Below the pieces are notes generated by a model. That model searched no databases and was not told the DNA's origin. It worked only from the letters and a program-made list of their open reading frames with translations. Below are positions 49,192 through 63,900 of a stretch of DNA of 64,000 nucleotides, one piece after another. The DNA comes from Sphagnum compactum (lineage: Eukaryota; Bryophyta; Sphagnopsida; Sphagnales), in contig OZ234498.1 in assembly GCA_965153455.1 (NCBI GenBank), positions 10,850,001 to 10,914,000 on the forward strand, given 5' to 3'. The translations under genes and the position numbers were made by a program. Position 1 is the stretch's first letter. Every line of letters begins with the position of its first letter.

Positions 49192-50191
49192 ACAACTCAA
49201 AACCACGCTTGTATTCACTATTCACCTTGCGGTGAAAATCCACGCAACCCTTACCTCCTGTAGCCGGTAGTTTGCCTCCGTGGCGGGCCACCCGTGATTG
49301 CTGCCGAAACTTCAAGACGGCACAAGGTACTTCAATACAGACGGTCAATACCGGACGGTAACTGACAGTCAAAATACTGGACGGTACCAGACGTTCAGCT
49401 CAGGACGGCACAAGATAGTTCACCTCCGGCCCCTGCGCAGGTTTCTCTGCCGTTTACATCCAGCGCTCCATTCTCTCACCGCATCTTATCTAACGGTCAG
49501 GAGCGCCCCAAGCAGACCCCAGAAGAAACCCCTCCCCCCGTCCCTTCCCTTTTCCTGAGGCGTCGGCGCCGGAGGCCACGGCAACAACGGCTAAACCCTC
49601 GACCAATGACAAAATTTACCCATCACCCAATGAAAATGTTTTTGGAGGCAAATTTTCTCGTTTTGTCGACGATAAAATTGTGAATTTTTTAGTGTAAGTT
49701 GAATTTTAAAACCTTATATTTTGCTTAAAATGGATTTAGCTAAAATTTGGAAAGATTTTTCAGATTTTCAATATCACGGAAAAATGAAAATACCCTGCTC
49801 ACGCTTCACTAGGCAAATAATCTTACCTAGTAGGAAGGAATATGGTTAAATTTCCAAACCATTGGGGTAAAATCCGTGTAGAAATGTCTTGTAAAAAAGG
49901 ATTTACTCCACCAAAATGCGCTAGGCTAGCAGTTGACATTCACTCTACTAGTATTATTTTTACTGTTCGCTATCAGTTACTGGCCCGAGGTGAAATATAT
50001 TCATTCACCTTGTGCCGTCGTGAGTGAAGTTAACTGTTTGTTACCGTCCGGTATTGACCGTCTGTTGAAGTAACGTGTGCCGTCCTCAAAAGTCGGCTGC
50101 AAGCACGGGTCGGCCGCCACTACCGGCTGCAGGAGGTCAGCGGTTGTGTGGATTTTCACCTGAAGGTGAAAATACAACCGTGGTTAGTTGT
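49192..50191. mobile_element. ~1.0-kb element with long terminal inverted repeats
   Basis: The left arm, about 49192-49434, and the right arm, about 49984-50191, are inverted copies. Both contain CCACGxTTGTATTxxxC, GGTGAAAATCCAC, GCCGGTAG, AGACGGTCAATACCGGACGGTAAC and GACGGCACAAG. Similarity runs more than 200 bp with moderate divergence. The interior has no transposase-like frame. This fits a non-autonomous long-TIR (Mutator-like) element or a fold-back duplication. A clear target-site duplication was not found, so the exact ends are uncertain. Confidence 0.75.
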
Positions 50192-50226
50192 CTTTTTGCC
50201 AGCGGCGGGTCGGTGTGGACTCACCC

Positions 50227-50233
50227 TTTATAT
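50227..50233 (+). promoter_or_regulatory. TATA box of the RD21-like protease gene
   Basis: TTTATAT in CACCCTTTATATCTCC lies 36 bp right of the inverted-repeat element and about 350 bp upstream of the start codon. It predicts a leader of about 320 nt. That leader contains a perfect 7-bp stem, CGCTCGC-GCAGTT-GCGAGCG, at 50278-50297. Confidence 0.55.
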
Positions 50234-50579
50234 CTCCGGCTGCTGCCCAGTAATAGCCATTCTGCTTCGCTTCGCATCGCTCGCGCAGTTGCGAGCGCTG
50301 CTCGCTCTCCGTTCTCTCCCTCTCCGCTTCTCCGCTCGCGGAGTTTTACTCTACGATCAGCCCTCGTGCTTGCAGTTTTGCAAGAGAAGTAGCTCCGGGA
50401 TATCGTGCCTGTGAAAACCCCGGGGTTTTTCTATTTATAAAATTCTTGTTTTCTTTTGGGAGTGTTTTTTGTGGCATAGTCTTTTTTGAAGAAGAAGCAA
50501 CGAAGGGAGGCGGGGAAAGAAGAGGAGGAGGAGGAGGAGAATTGTAGGTCAGTAGAGGAGGGTAGTAGTTTGCTGTATC

Positions 50580-53652
<3,073 letters not shown>

Positions 53653-56600
53653 AACATCTTTTAGAATTAGCTCTAGCTTTCATTGTTGTATATACTTTCG
53701 AAAGAGCAAGAAGCACAATAAAGTAGTCTATTTGATTTCACAACAGAAGGTGTTATGGTCTGCCTATCCTGGCTATTCCTCTGTTAGCTATTCTGTTACA
53801 CATTCACCCGACGTATGCATATTTTGATTCATGTACCAGACATAATTGAGTCCATGTCGCAGGCACACAATGAGGAGACTGATGTTAGCTTTCTATCTGT
53901 CAGCAGCAGCTGATCTTATTTGTTTCTGGATGTTTTTCTTTTCTTTCTCTCTACATAAATTTGTACAATGCTGATTGCTTGCCATTTGTATAACTCTTTT
54001 GACATTTTGCCTTCCTGCCTTGCTTTTCTGTCACAATTGAGTAGGTCAAGTTTGCAGTACCATCTGATGCCTCCAACCTAAAGTTGATGAGTAAGGCAGA
54101 TTTGATGGAATAAGGCTGCTGGTGGATCCACTCACACATTGCTGTTTTAGTGCCTGTTAAGCACACCTCTCAAAATCAACTTTCTTTGCGATCTGCTCTA
54201 TCTGCTGATTTGCATTAACTGTGTAAATCATTCTGCCTTCTTTGGTGGTTATTGGGCTGTTTGTTATGTGTGCCAGTTCCTGCATCCGCATGTCACCTTT
54301 AATATACATAAAGAGAGAATTTTGGTTCATCTTGTGGATCAATGTATATGATCTGTGGATGTAGTTGTTACTTCTGTCTGCAGCCTCTTTTGGTTCTCCA
54401 GAGGCTCTACTTTCCATTGTCAAGGAGTATGCATCAGTAAGCATGCTAGCACATGGCAGGGGGACACAATCGTGGGTGACCTTGGCAAGGTCCTTGGCAA
54501 TGGCTTCAAAATGGCTCAATTTTTGTCAGCTTCCATCCTTTCTGCTATCTGGCATCTTCTTGCTGCTATTCATGACAAAGGTGGTGGTTTCACGCTTTGG
54601 TTAATGACATGGATAAGGTTGGTTATTACTACACTCATTCTTGTTGTGGTACTTTCAATGTGTTCCAGAGTTTCATCTGCAATTATGAAGATATATACCT
54701 CTCTGCCTTTATCCATCTATACTAATTTGATTTCCTCATGTTCTTTCTCGTTGAGTGCAACTGGAGCCAAGCCTGAAGAAGCAATTGGATGCTCTTAATC
54801 CTTTAATCTGCAAAAGTTTAAAAAGGTCCTGGGAGTGAGAACAGATGCCTTGTCTCCCAAATATTATTACCATCATGTCTTCAGTGCAGGCTCTTGTAAT
54901 TGTTGTTATCTGCTGGCCACTCTTATTCTCATTCTTAACAAATTGTGCAAATTTGTACTGGCTTGAAGAAGAATTTAAGACAGCTTGGTCCCTGTTTGCA
55001 ATCCTAGTATCAAATGACATTGTAACCGGCTTGTGCTTTTCAGCCTCCCAAAGCATTTGTCATTCACCTAATATGTGAAGGAGGAACAAACAACACTTTG
55101 TTAAGAAAAAGAGGGTATCAAAGTCGTTTTATTGCACTTGGACTGGTTCTTCTATTGTGGACTGTGAGGTCCTTTGATGTATGAACTTGTCTGGATTGCT
55201 TCCACATATTATTTGTTGAGGCAGGCGACACTCTTTCATCTGAATGATCACTGGATGAAATGAACAGGTGCTACCCTGCTTGCTGAGATGGATAGTCTTC
55301 ATTTGCTCTGACAGAGTGCCCCGACTTCCTGCTCCAGCTCTAGCAGCAGTGTACCTTTCTGTCTCATCTGGGTTCTTCTCTTCACATTTAATGTAAGCCT
55401 CCCCCTATATCCACCATTCTCACTTTCTCAACTCTGGATTTTCCCCATAGCAATTGGTGATGTCTTCCCTAATTCCAACAAGTTGTTTTTTGCACTTCTT
55501 TGAGCTTATAATGGTGTTTGACTTCTCACTCTTTCACTGAGGTGAGTCAGATACTGTCAGGCACACTCTTACAACTCCATTTTGCAAACTTCTACTCTAC
55601 AATCAGCAGCTTTGTCTTGTGATGTCTAGACAAGATGATACTGTCTCTTCTACATTCTCTTTGCTAGGAGCAAAGATGGTCTCTTCTTGAAGAGGCACTC
55701 TCCATTTGTGACCACCTTCTTCTCTTCATAGAAAAATTTCCCATTGTTAAGTTGACAGCATTGGCACTTGTGCTCAGCTAACATAGAATAATGGTAGGAG
55801 CAACAACTGATCTATTTTGCTTTTTCTAAAATTTCTTTGCTGAGGACTTGGTGAATCTCCTTTGGGAATTCTGATTCCATGATTCATGTCTTTTTGAATT
55901 GCTCACAGTTTGCATCAGTCATTGCACACCACTTGTCAAATCTGCTCAACAATTTACAAACCACTGCAGAAATTCTGACATGGAGAAGAATGTTGAGACT
56001 TGCAGGTGTAGAGACACCACAGATATGGTCTTCAGTTGCTAATGCTTTGGTTATCAGCAGCAGCAAAGGAAAGGATTGCTTCCCAACAATTTCAGGATCG
56101 TGGAGCCCACTTGCCTACTCCTCCACATGGAGGGATGGGAGGAAACACATTTCAATACAAATCAAGTTCATTTGAGGTGTGCTTCAAAACTGAAATTCTT
56201 TGAATTTATTGACCTCTGTAGTAACGATTGCTCTGGAAAGATTATTAGCTTTGGAAAATGTCCAAAAGAATGTGTAAGAGCTTCAATCAACCTGTAAATT
56301 GCCATGAAAAATAATTTGGACATGGCACCAAACTGTAGTCTGGATATGTCCCTTTTAGCTGTCGTTACCTCCAAACATTACATATGCTTTGAAACAGTTT
56401 CATCACTCTTTGCAATCTTCCTTTCAATCCTCACTTGATGATTGTCCCAAGTTAATAATTGTGTTTTGCAGGAGCGCATTGAATCTGAAATCCCACATTG
56501 CATTTGTTCAGGTTGCTTGCATGACATGATTTAAAAGAGGAGGAGATGGACTTACATTCTTAAGAACTATCACATGCTCAACATCAAATGGGTTTTTGTG

Positions 56601-56950
56601 GGTTCCATTTCATATTTGCACATGGACAAACATATAACAGGTTGGCTGCTATTCAAAAATGTCCATCTAAGATCTCATGTCCATGTGGAAAAAAACTGAC
56701 TGAAAATGATTTTACAGAGTCTCCTTACAGAGAAGGTGAAGTGACATACATTTAAGGGGCACTGCCACTGACATCTCTGTACTGGTTGATTGCAAAAATC
56801 CTCCTCTCAACATAATACCAAATCCTAAAATGCAAATATGTTATGTCTGCATACAAGAGGAACACAAATACAGGATGTTTGCAAAGCTCCATGTCAGAGG
56901 GAGGTTTGATGAACGAAAAATGAAAAAGCACATGTGCTGCGGGCTCTCCC
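53653..56950. other. Intergenic DNA, no gene recognised
   Basis: Moderate GC content and T-rich plus strand resembling untranslated or intronic DNA. Open frames such as 54355-54798 and 55879-56175 lack recognisable domains and splice context. A third diverged copy of the dispersed repeat lies within it. Confidence 0.4.
54545..54650 (+). repeat. Dispersed repeat, diverged copy 3
   Basis: Retains the middle of the unit (TGCTGCTATTCATGACAAAGGTGGTG and GATAAGGTTGGTTATTACTACACTCATTCTTG in pieces), downstream of the RD21-like gene and in the same orientation. Confidence 0.4.
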
Positions 56951-56959
56951 CTCTTACAA

Positions 56960-57290
56960 GAAACTCTGCAAACCACTTTGCACAAATCTCTTCTCCAGGA
57001 AAAGAAAGCAACTCGTGTGCCAATCAACAAAAGCGAAATACCATGATAAAACTCACAAAAACTTTGCATGAATCTCTTCTCAAGGAAAAAATCCTGGTGC
57101 AAATCAACCAAAGCAAGATACTGTGATAATTCACAGAAACTTTGCACAAATCTCTGAAGGACAGATGGGAACTCTAGTCTGAATAAAAATACTGTGAAAA
57201 AATCCACAAAAGCCTTGCACAAATCTTGCAAGGAAAGAAAGAAACTCTGGTGCAGATCATCCAAAGCAATGAATAATTCACACTTTCCAA
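56960..57290. repeat. Tandem repeat, about four units of 73-86 bp
   Basis: Units start at TTTGCACAAATC or close variants at 56977, 57063, 57141 and 57214. Each continues with AAGGAAAxxAAxxAACTCTGGTGCAAATCAACCAAAGCAA and AATTCACAAAAAC. An isolated partial copy recurs near 58035. The minus strand stays open through 56752-57264, a by-product of the repeat. Confidence 0.75.
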
Positions 57291-58260
57291 AGAAACAATG
57301 GACATCAGATGGAATGGGTGCCCATTTTTTCTATCTATCCAATAACTAGCATCCTTTCTTCCACCTTCCAACTGGAAGAAATGCTGCTAGAAAATAGTCA
57401 GTAATTTAATCCAAGCACGATGCAAGCTGTGCTTGAAAGAGTTGATCAATCAATCTCCTTTGTCAAACTGACGCATGGATGCTTGCTTCTTCCCTTTGTG
57501 TACATATGCATATTCTACACTTGAACAAGAATATCTACACCTAATAATCACTTACAAATCATCAGCAAAAAGCTCCATTCTAAGTGAAGAAATTTGACTC
57601 CAATTTTGGGTTTGATAATTTCTTGCACATTGTTGCAAATTTCTTGCTGACTACAATTCTGGGTTTTTGTAAATTTCTTTCAAATTCTTTGCTGTTTTTA
57701 TGGCAAGGAAACAGCAACCAGTGACCAACCTGCTTTCCATGCTAGAGATTGTAGTACTCCAGCACTAAAGGAAGTGTGGGGGAAGGCTTGAGCAGAGAAC
57801 CTCCTGTGAACGATCTTGCTGTTTGAGCTGCCTGGATGAATTTGCATTGATGTTGTTTTTATTTTTGTTGTGCTGACCAATTGCTGCTGAGAGCCATTTG
57901 TGGTTGACATCTGCATCACCGCACCATCACACTGCAATCCTATTAGCATATCTGTTAGCAGAATGTGGATACTGATTAGTTCTGCATAGTCTTTTCACAG
58001 TACATAAGTGAGTCTCTCTCGAATCACATCAGCCACCCTTTGCACAAATCTCTCTCTCTTGCAGGAACAACTCTCCAATCACAGATGCTTTGCAACAGCT
58101 GTACATGACAAACTTGCAAAGAGATTTATCAAATTCCAGCAATGAGTTCTACAGCAATAAAAGCAATGCAGGAACTCATTTGTGGCCATGATTCTTGTTG
58201 CCTATTTTTCAATTCCATTTGTTCATGAGGAAAAATATTCTGCCAGTCAAATTCTGTTTC
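57291..58260. other. Intergenic DNA, no gene recognised
   Basis: Apart from the single diverged copy of the 56960-57290 unit near 58035, I see no structured feature. Confidence 0.4.
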
Positions 58261-58319
58261 TTCAGGAGGAGTCAGAGGTTCAGAGCTCAATTCAACTTCA
58301 GTTTTTTAGGTGAAGAAAA

Positions 58320-58810
58320 CTCAGCAGAGCTTTGATCTTTTCCCCATTTCTTCAGCAGGAGAAAATTCTTTGATCTTCTCCCATGTCATCAGGAGGAAAA
58401 GATTCAGCACAGCTTCAATCTTCTCCCATTTCTTCAGGAGGAGGAGGAAATTCAACAGAGCTTCTTCAAAGCAAATGGGTATCTTCAGGAGGAGGAGGAA
58501 AATCCAGCAGAACTTTGATGCTAATGGATCTCTTTAGCAGGAGGAGGAAATTCAGCAGAGCTTGGATGCAATCAGGGTTTCTTCTTCGGGAGGAGGGAAA
58601 TTCAGCAGAGCTTCTTTGATGAAATTGGGGTTTCTTCTTCAGGAGGAGGAAAAGTTCAGCAGAGCTTCTTTGATGAAATTGGGTTTCTTCTTCAGGAGGA
58701 GGAAAGTTCAGCAGAGCTGCTTTGATGCATTGGGGTTTCTTCTTCAGGAGGAGGAAAATTCAGCAGAGCTTCGATTGCAATGCCATTTCTTGAGGAGGAG
58801 AAAAAGGCAA
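58320..58810. repeat. Minisatellite, about 9-10 units of ~50 bp, overlapping the SAM synthase 3' end
   Basis: The unit is near TTCAGGAGGAGGAAATTCAG followed by CAGAGCTTCTTTGATGAAATTGGGGTTTCTTC. Units starting at about 58538, 58588, 58641 and 58694 are the most alike. Those further left are shorter or more diverged. The rightmost two units are read through by the SAM synthase frame on the minus strand. Confidence 0.9.
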
Positions 58811-60047
58811 TGGAATTTGCTTTCCTAACAATGCAAGAAACTTTGGGGGGTAAGGGTTTTGCAAGCTTCACCTTCTGCGGAGACTTGAGGGGCTTGACAA
58901 TCTCCCAAGTGAAGTCAGGATCATTGCGACCGAAATGACCATAAGCAGCAGTCTTTTGGAACCGCTTGTTGCCGCCTCGCTTCAAGTCCAAGGAGATGGC
59001 GATCATGCCGGGACGGAAATCGAAAGCCTCCTTCACGATTTGCAAGATTTCCGCATCCGCAATAGTACCAGTACCGTAAGAATCCACGAAAACGGACAAC
59101 GGTTCCGGCACGCCGATGGCGTAAGAGACTTGCACAATGCAACGACGAGCAAGTCCCGCGGCAACGACGCTCTTGGCCGCTTGTCTCACGATGTAAGCGC
59201 CACTGCGATCGACTTTGCTGGGATCCTTCCCCGAGAACGCACCTCCTCCATGCGCACCCCAACCTCCATACGTATCGATGATTATCTTCCTCCCCGTGAG
59301 ACCCGCGTCTCCTCGAGGACCTCCGACGACAAACCTGCCGGCAGGGTTGAAGTGGAAGATGGTGTTGTCGTCCAGGTACTTCTGCGGTATCACCGGCATC
59401 ACCACTTCCTGCATCAGCTCCGCAGCAAGCTGATCAAGCTTTACACTTTCCTCGTGCTGCGTGGAGATCACGACGGTGTGCACGCGCAAAGGAATCATGG
59501 CACCGTTCTCGTTCCGATACTCGACTGTGACTTGCGTCTTACCATCAGGTCCTAACCATGCACAAGTTCCGTTCTTTCGCACCTGCGTCAGTCTGGCGCT
59601 GAGCTGGGTCGCGAGCACATGGGTCAAGGGCATGAGCTCCTCTGTCTCGTCGGTAGCATAGCCGAACATGTGTCCTTGGTCTCCCGCACCGATATCCTCC
59701 GGCTTCTTGGAGAAATGGCCGTGAACTCCGTGCGCGATTTCCGGGCTCTGCGGCTCAATGTTCACCAGCACTTTGCAATTGTTGGAATCCAGTCCCATGG
59801 CTTCCGAGACGAACCCGATCTCTCTGCAAGTCTCTCTCACGATTCTCTCGTAGTTCACACTCCCCCCCTTGCCGCTGATCTCGCCGAACACCATCACCAA
59901 ATCGCCCTTGCAACACGCCTCGCATGCTACTTTGCTCTCGGGATCCTGCTCCAAGCACGCATCCAACACCGCATCGGAAATCTGGTCGCAGAGCTTGTCA
60001 GGGTGCCCTTCGTTCACGGACTCCGACGTGAACAGAAACGTGTCCAT
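58692..60047 (-). CDS. SAMS: S-adenosylmethionine synthase with an unusual C-terminal extension
   Basis: A single uninterrupted frame of 451 aa, as is usual for plant SAM synthases, whose coding region is commonly intronless. It makes S-adenosylmethionine from methionine and ATP in the cytosol. Motifs in order: [84 protein letters not shown] and [19 protein letters not shown]. The family normally ends within a few residues of that last motif (about 390 aa). Here about 63 more residues follow, and the last ~40 are encoded by the minisatellite to the left ([21 protein letters not shown], Ser-rich end). Codon use in the body is GC-rich; the extension differs. Confidence 0.92.
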   Translation of the reverse strand: MDTFLFTSESVNEGHPDKLCDQISDAVLDACLEQDPESKVACEACCKGDLVMVFGEISGKGGSVNYERIVRETCREIGFVSEAMGLDSNNCKVLVNIEPQSPEIAHGVHGHFSKKPEDIGAGDQGHMFGYATDETEELMPLTHVLATQLSARLTQVRKNGTCAWLGPDGKTQVTVEYRNENGAMIPLRVHTVVISTQHEESVKLDQLAAELMQEVVMPVIPQKYLDDNTIFHFNPAGRFVVGGPRGDAGLTGRKIIIDTYGGWGAHGGGAFSGKDPSKVDRSGAYIVRQAAKSVVAAGLARRCIVQVSYAIGVPEPLSVFVDSYGTGTIADAEILQIVKEAFDFRPGMIAISLDLKRGGNKRFQKTAAYGHFGRNDPDFTWEIVKPLKSPQKVKLAKPLPPKVSCIVRKANSIAFFSSSRNGIAIEALLNFPPPEEETPMHQSSSAELSSS

Positions 60048-60945
60048 CTCTTGTTGTTCTCCTTGTTGTTTTCTTCTTCTTCTTTTGCTCCACTCAATTC
60101 TGCAGAAAGTCGAAGCGTGTTTCCGTTTGCTTCACATCACTTATTTCGCACAATCATCAACAATGGGCATCATCAACACAAAGCTTTTCTTCTCGGACTC
60201 GATGGAATACCACGCGCTGCTCTTTGGCATGCATGCATGAATGGATGTTGCGGAGTTGCAAGCAATTGTTCACAAGTGCGTGCGTGCGTGCGGAAGCAAT
60301 GTGTTTGTTGGATTTCGCCCGACTCGCTCGCAGTCGGAATTCTGCAAAAGCTTGAGCCTTTTGGTCGCTTCTACTTCTTCATCAAAGATAGTTCTTCCGC
60401 AGCTTCTTCTTTGTCTTCTTCTTCTTCTTCGCACAGGAGGACGACAAGAGTTTGGGGTGGGCCCAAAGGGAGGATAGGATAGGCACTTTTCCGCTGCTGC
60501 GGATATCCGTCCGGCTCGCGGAAGAAGATTATGTTGGGCGCCTGCAAATCCGACCGTGATCGCGCGCTCGCCATGTGTCCGAAGAATATGTCGCGCGCGA
60601 AGCTGCAGCGGTTTGATTCTCGAACAAAGTCCGTCCTGCATGCCCTAATCGTTTGTAGCGTAGTCTGTGCTCCTCTCTCTCTTTTCTTGCTGCTTTCTCC
60701 CTTCTTCTCTCGTGCATGTCTTAATACCCATCCCCCCCCCCCCCCCCCCCCCCTGCAAATGGGATTGCTTGCAACTGCAACATTTTGAAGAAAGCTTTGA
60801 TTTGGTGCTGCACCCATTAGAAGTAAACGAAGCAAGGCAAAAGGAGAGAAGAGAGTCACAAAGAGACACAGAGAAGATCAGAGACAGACAGACTGAGACT
60901 GAGACACAGAGAGTTGCATAGAGAGGGCGAGTTCAAGGACTTGTG
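60048..60945. promoter_or_regulatory. Divergent promoter region between SAM synthase and HVA22k-like gene
   Basis: The two start codons are 898 bp apart on opposite strands. The region includes a TCT-rich tract (about 60376-60435), a GC-rich block (60480-60620) and a 22-nt poly(C) tract at 60732-60753, then an AGAGACAGAGAG-rich leader before the HVA22k start. I see no clear TATA box. Confidence 0.5.
60732..60753. repeat. Poly(C) tract
   Basis: 22 consecutive C residues (G on the minus strand), in the shared promoter region. Such tracts are length-unstable and often mis-sized by sequencing. Confidence 0.9.
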
Positions 60946-63900
60946 ATGGCCTTACTGGGCTCTGCACTTGGGGGAGAGGTGCACATCTATCTCCACTGTT
61001 TTTCCTTCACCAAACTTCTCATCATCTTCTATTTTTCTTGGAGAACTTTCTTGTGGGTTGCTTTTGGTTTTGATTGAAGGGTCCCTTTGATGGAAGGAAT
61101 GATGGCTGTAGTGACAAACTCGAAGAATGATGTTGTTACAACAGTCTTGGGAACTGTTCCGGGGTTGCAAATGCTAGTACTGAAGAAGAATCAACTCTCT
61201 CTCGCGCTCCCCTCTCTTTCTGTGTGCAAAAACTATGATCTTTGTGGCCATGTCATCCATCATCAAGGCTCTGGTGCAAGAGCTGAAGCATTTTGCTGCT
61301 AAATGCCTGAGAGTTGAAGGATTGTAGTTCCTGAAGCAATCATAAGTTTTAAAGAATGTAGATCAGAAGTGACTCGTTTCTTACTTTGTTTTAGTTAAGG
61401 TTCATCTTCTTGCAGTGAAGGAGGTTCTGAAAAACAGAGGGTTGCGAATTCTTCAACATATCATCAGGCTGTTGTGTGCATTTTCCTTCCCCGTGCAGAA
61501 GTGGTGGTGTAACTTAGTGTGGGGAAGCATGTGAGGGTTTGCTTATTCTTTCTGAGCAATGGTTTTGATCTTCAACAGCAACTGGGGTAAACTCTGAGGT
61601 GGTTGTGGGATTTAATTGGGTGCAGGTGGGATTGCGCTTGCTGTTGTCTCCTGCCACATCGCATGTCATTGTGCGCACAGCCTGGTATGTCAAATTTCAT
61701 CATCTCTTTCTTTGTTGGGGTGGAAGTCTTTTGCAGGCATGTAGAAGTTTTTGGCAGGCTTGTAGATTTGAAGGATGCAGCTTCTTCTTCAGGTTGAAAC
61801 TCAAGCTTGGAATCCAGTCCATTGGCATCTATCTGTATGGACTTTTACATTGTGAAGGTGAAGATTAAGAAAAGAATTGCCATAGAGATGATGAAGGGTG
61901 AAATTGCCATGAAAGAGCAATCACTCTCAGGCCTGGGTGAAAGATGTTGTGCACTTTGGTTTCTCAATGATTCTTTGCTCATTTTGTAAACCTAGGTGCA
62001 GCAGATCTTCGGTATATCTTTGGTGAATTTCACAGTGTATGCCATCATCAGCTGTTTGCAAAGTCATTGCTCTGATTGATTGAGTCCTCTGGGTGTCTTT
62101 CCCATACAATCAGCAACCCAAGGAACTGAGATGATTCTGGAACACTCCTCATGTCTTATGTTATGGGTCTGATACCTTAACTGCCAGATTGAGAATTGGT
62201 GGGTATCCAGGCAAGAGATTGATTGTGGTTTTGAGAAATTTGTGCAGCACTGTGGTTGGAATTGGCTTTCCAGTGTACTCCACACATAAAGCAATTGAGA
62301 GAAAGAGCCCTGCAGAACAGGAGCAGTGGCTAGTTTACTGGGCAGGTCAGTTCTCAATCATAATTCTTCCTTCTATTACTAGCTGAAAACAAAAATCTTT
62401 CTGGACAATGTATTTGGTTGCATCTGGATATGTTGAAGGTGGGAGTGGATGATACTGTGTTGCTGGATTGGTACTCCTGAGCTCCTTTTCCTGCATTGGT
62501 TGTGTTCCTGGATTTGAGTTCTGGGATTTCAGTGTTCTGGCCGAAGCCTTAAGGGGATTGACCACAAGACATGCAAGGGTCACTGCAGACTCACACGAGT
62601 GGTTTTCTTCTGGGTTTGTCAAAACCACTGGATAGCCCCCTGTTAATGCCTGAAGTGTGGTATGCAGAACCCTTCTGGGTTTGTCAAAAGCACTTGATAG
62701 CCCCTGTCAATGCCTCTCAACACATGGAGTTTGCGACACACAACCCTTCCATATTTGTCAAAAGTGCTTGGTAGCCCCCTGTCCATGCCTTTCAACACAT
62801 GAAATGTGCAACTCAGAGGCCTCCTGGATTTGCTTGAAGGATTCCTCACTTCTCCAGTCTTGACAAAGTGTATGTTGCAATTTTGCAGTGTATGGATGCT
62901 TCAGTGTGGCTGAGGTTTTCTTGGATCAGCTTTTGTCTTGGTATTTGACTGTGCCTTCATTGTCTCTTGGAAGATTACATGTGTACTCTGGTTCTTGCTT
63001 TTTCTCTGATCATGCTTAATGAAGCTTTAGACATTCATTGTATGTGCTTCTGTTATGATGTCTTGGTGGAATCTGTCTGCTGTCATCATAACCTTTGGTT
63101 TCTATGGTGAGATGGTGTCTCTTGCAGGTGTCCTTTCTACTACCATGTCAAGTTTGTATTCCTTGTCTGGCTTCAGCTTCCAAGTAGCTCTGTAAGTTAC
63201 AAAGCCTCAATTTGACTTCTTTTTTTCCCCTACCTAATGACCACAAAGTCTGGATGGCACTTACTGTTAAGGGTAAAGGCTGCTGTTCTTCTCATTCTGT
63301 TGTGTTGTCTCAGGAAAGGATTTTGTCTGTGTCTCTGATTCAATTCCACTTGCACTTACTGGGAAGATGTAGTCGTGGCACCTTTTCTTCTGTACATGAA
63401 TTGCACTAGGTTTTGTAATTCCTGAATGCACCTCCATTCCCCTTGCAGCTTGTGTAGTTGAGTGGCTCTAGTGAAATGTACCATGAGTGGAGTAGGGTCA
63501 TAGACATCTCTCTTGAAAATTTGCCTCTTGGGCATTTGTCTGAAGGAGTACCATGTTGAGTGGATCTGATTTTCTCTGGGGGGAATGGGGGTTTGGAGTG
63601 TTTGCTAAATACAGGGTTCCCAACAGTTATATATCAGTTTACTAAGACCTATTCTTCTTAAGCATCAGGCAAAGCTAGATCGGATTGTGGATGGCACTCG
63701 CAATGAGATGGTGATAATACTCTGCTCTCTACTTGTTTGCCATGCCTCCCTGCTTATCTTGTCCGACATCTTCCTTCTACTAAAACCAAGTGCAACCTGC
63801 CATACCAAAAGCATAAATGATATGCTTTCTAAGGGCAATTTGCATGTCATAACAATTTACACACAAAACAGGACAGCAACCTGTGCAGGATCTGGAACAC

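Noticed and set aside
56752-57264. 170-codon minus-strand frame
   Set aside because: The frame stays open because the 73-86-bp repeat lacks stops in that frame. The product is a degenerate repeat of LCKAF/FVQSF phrases with no domain.
58935-60482. Long plus-strand frames opposite SAM synthase
   Set aside because: They are shadows of a GC-rich conserved exon on the minus strand, with no family similarity.
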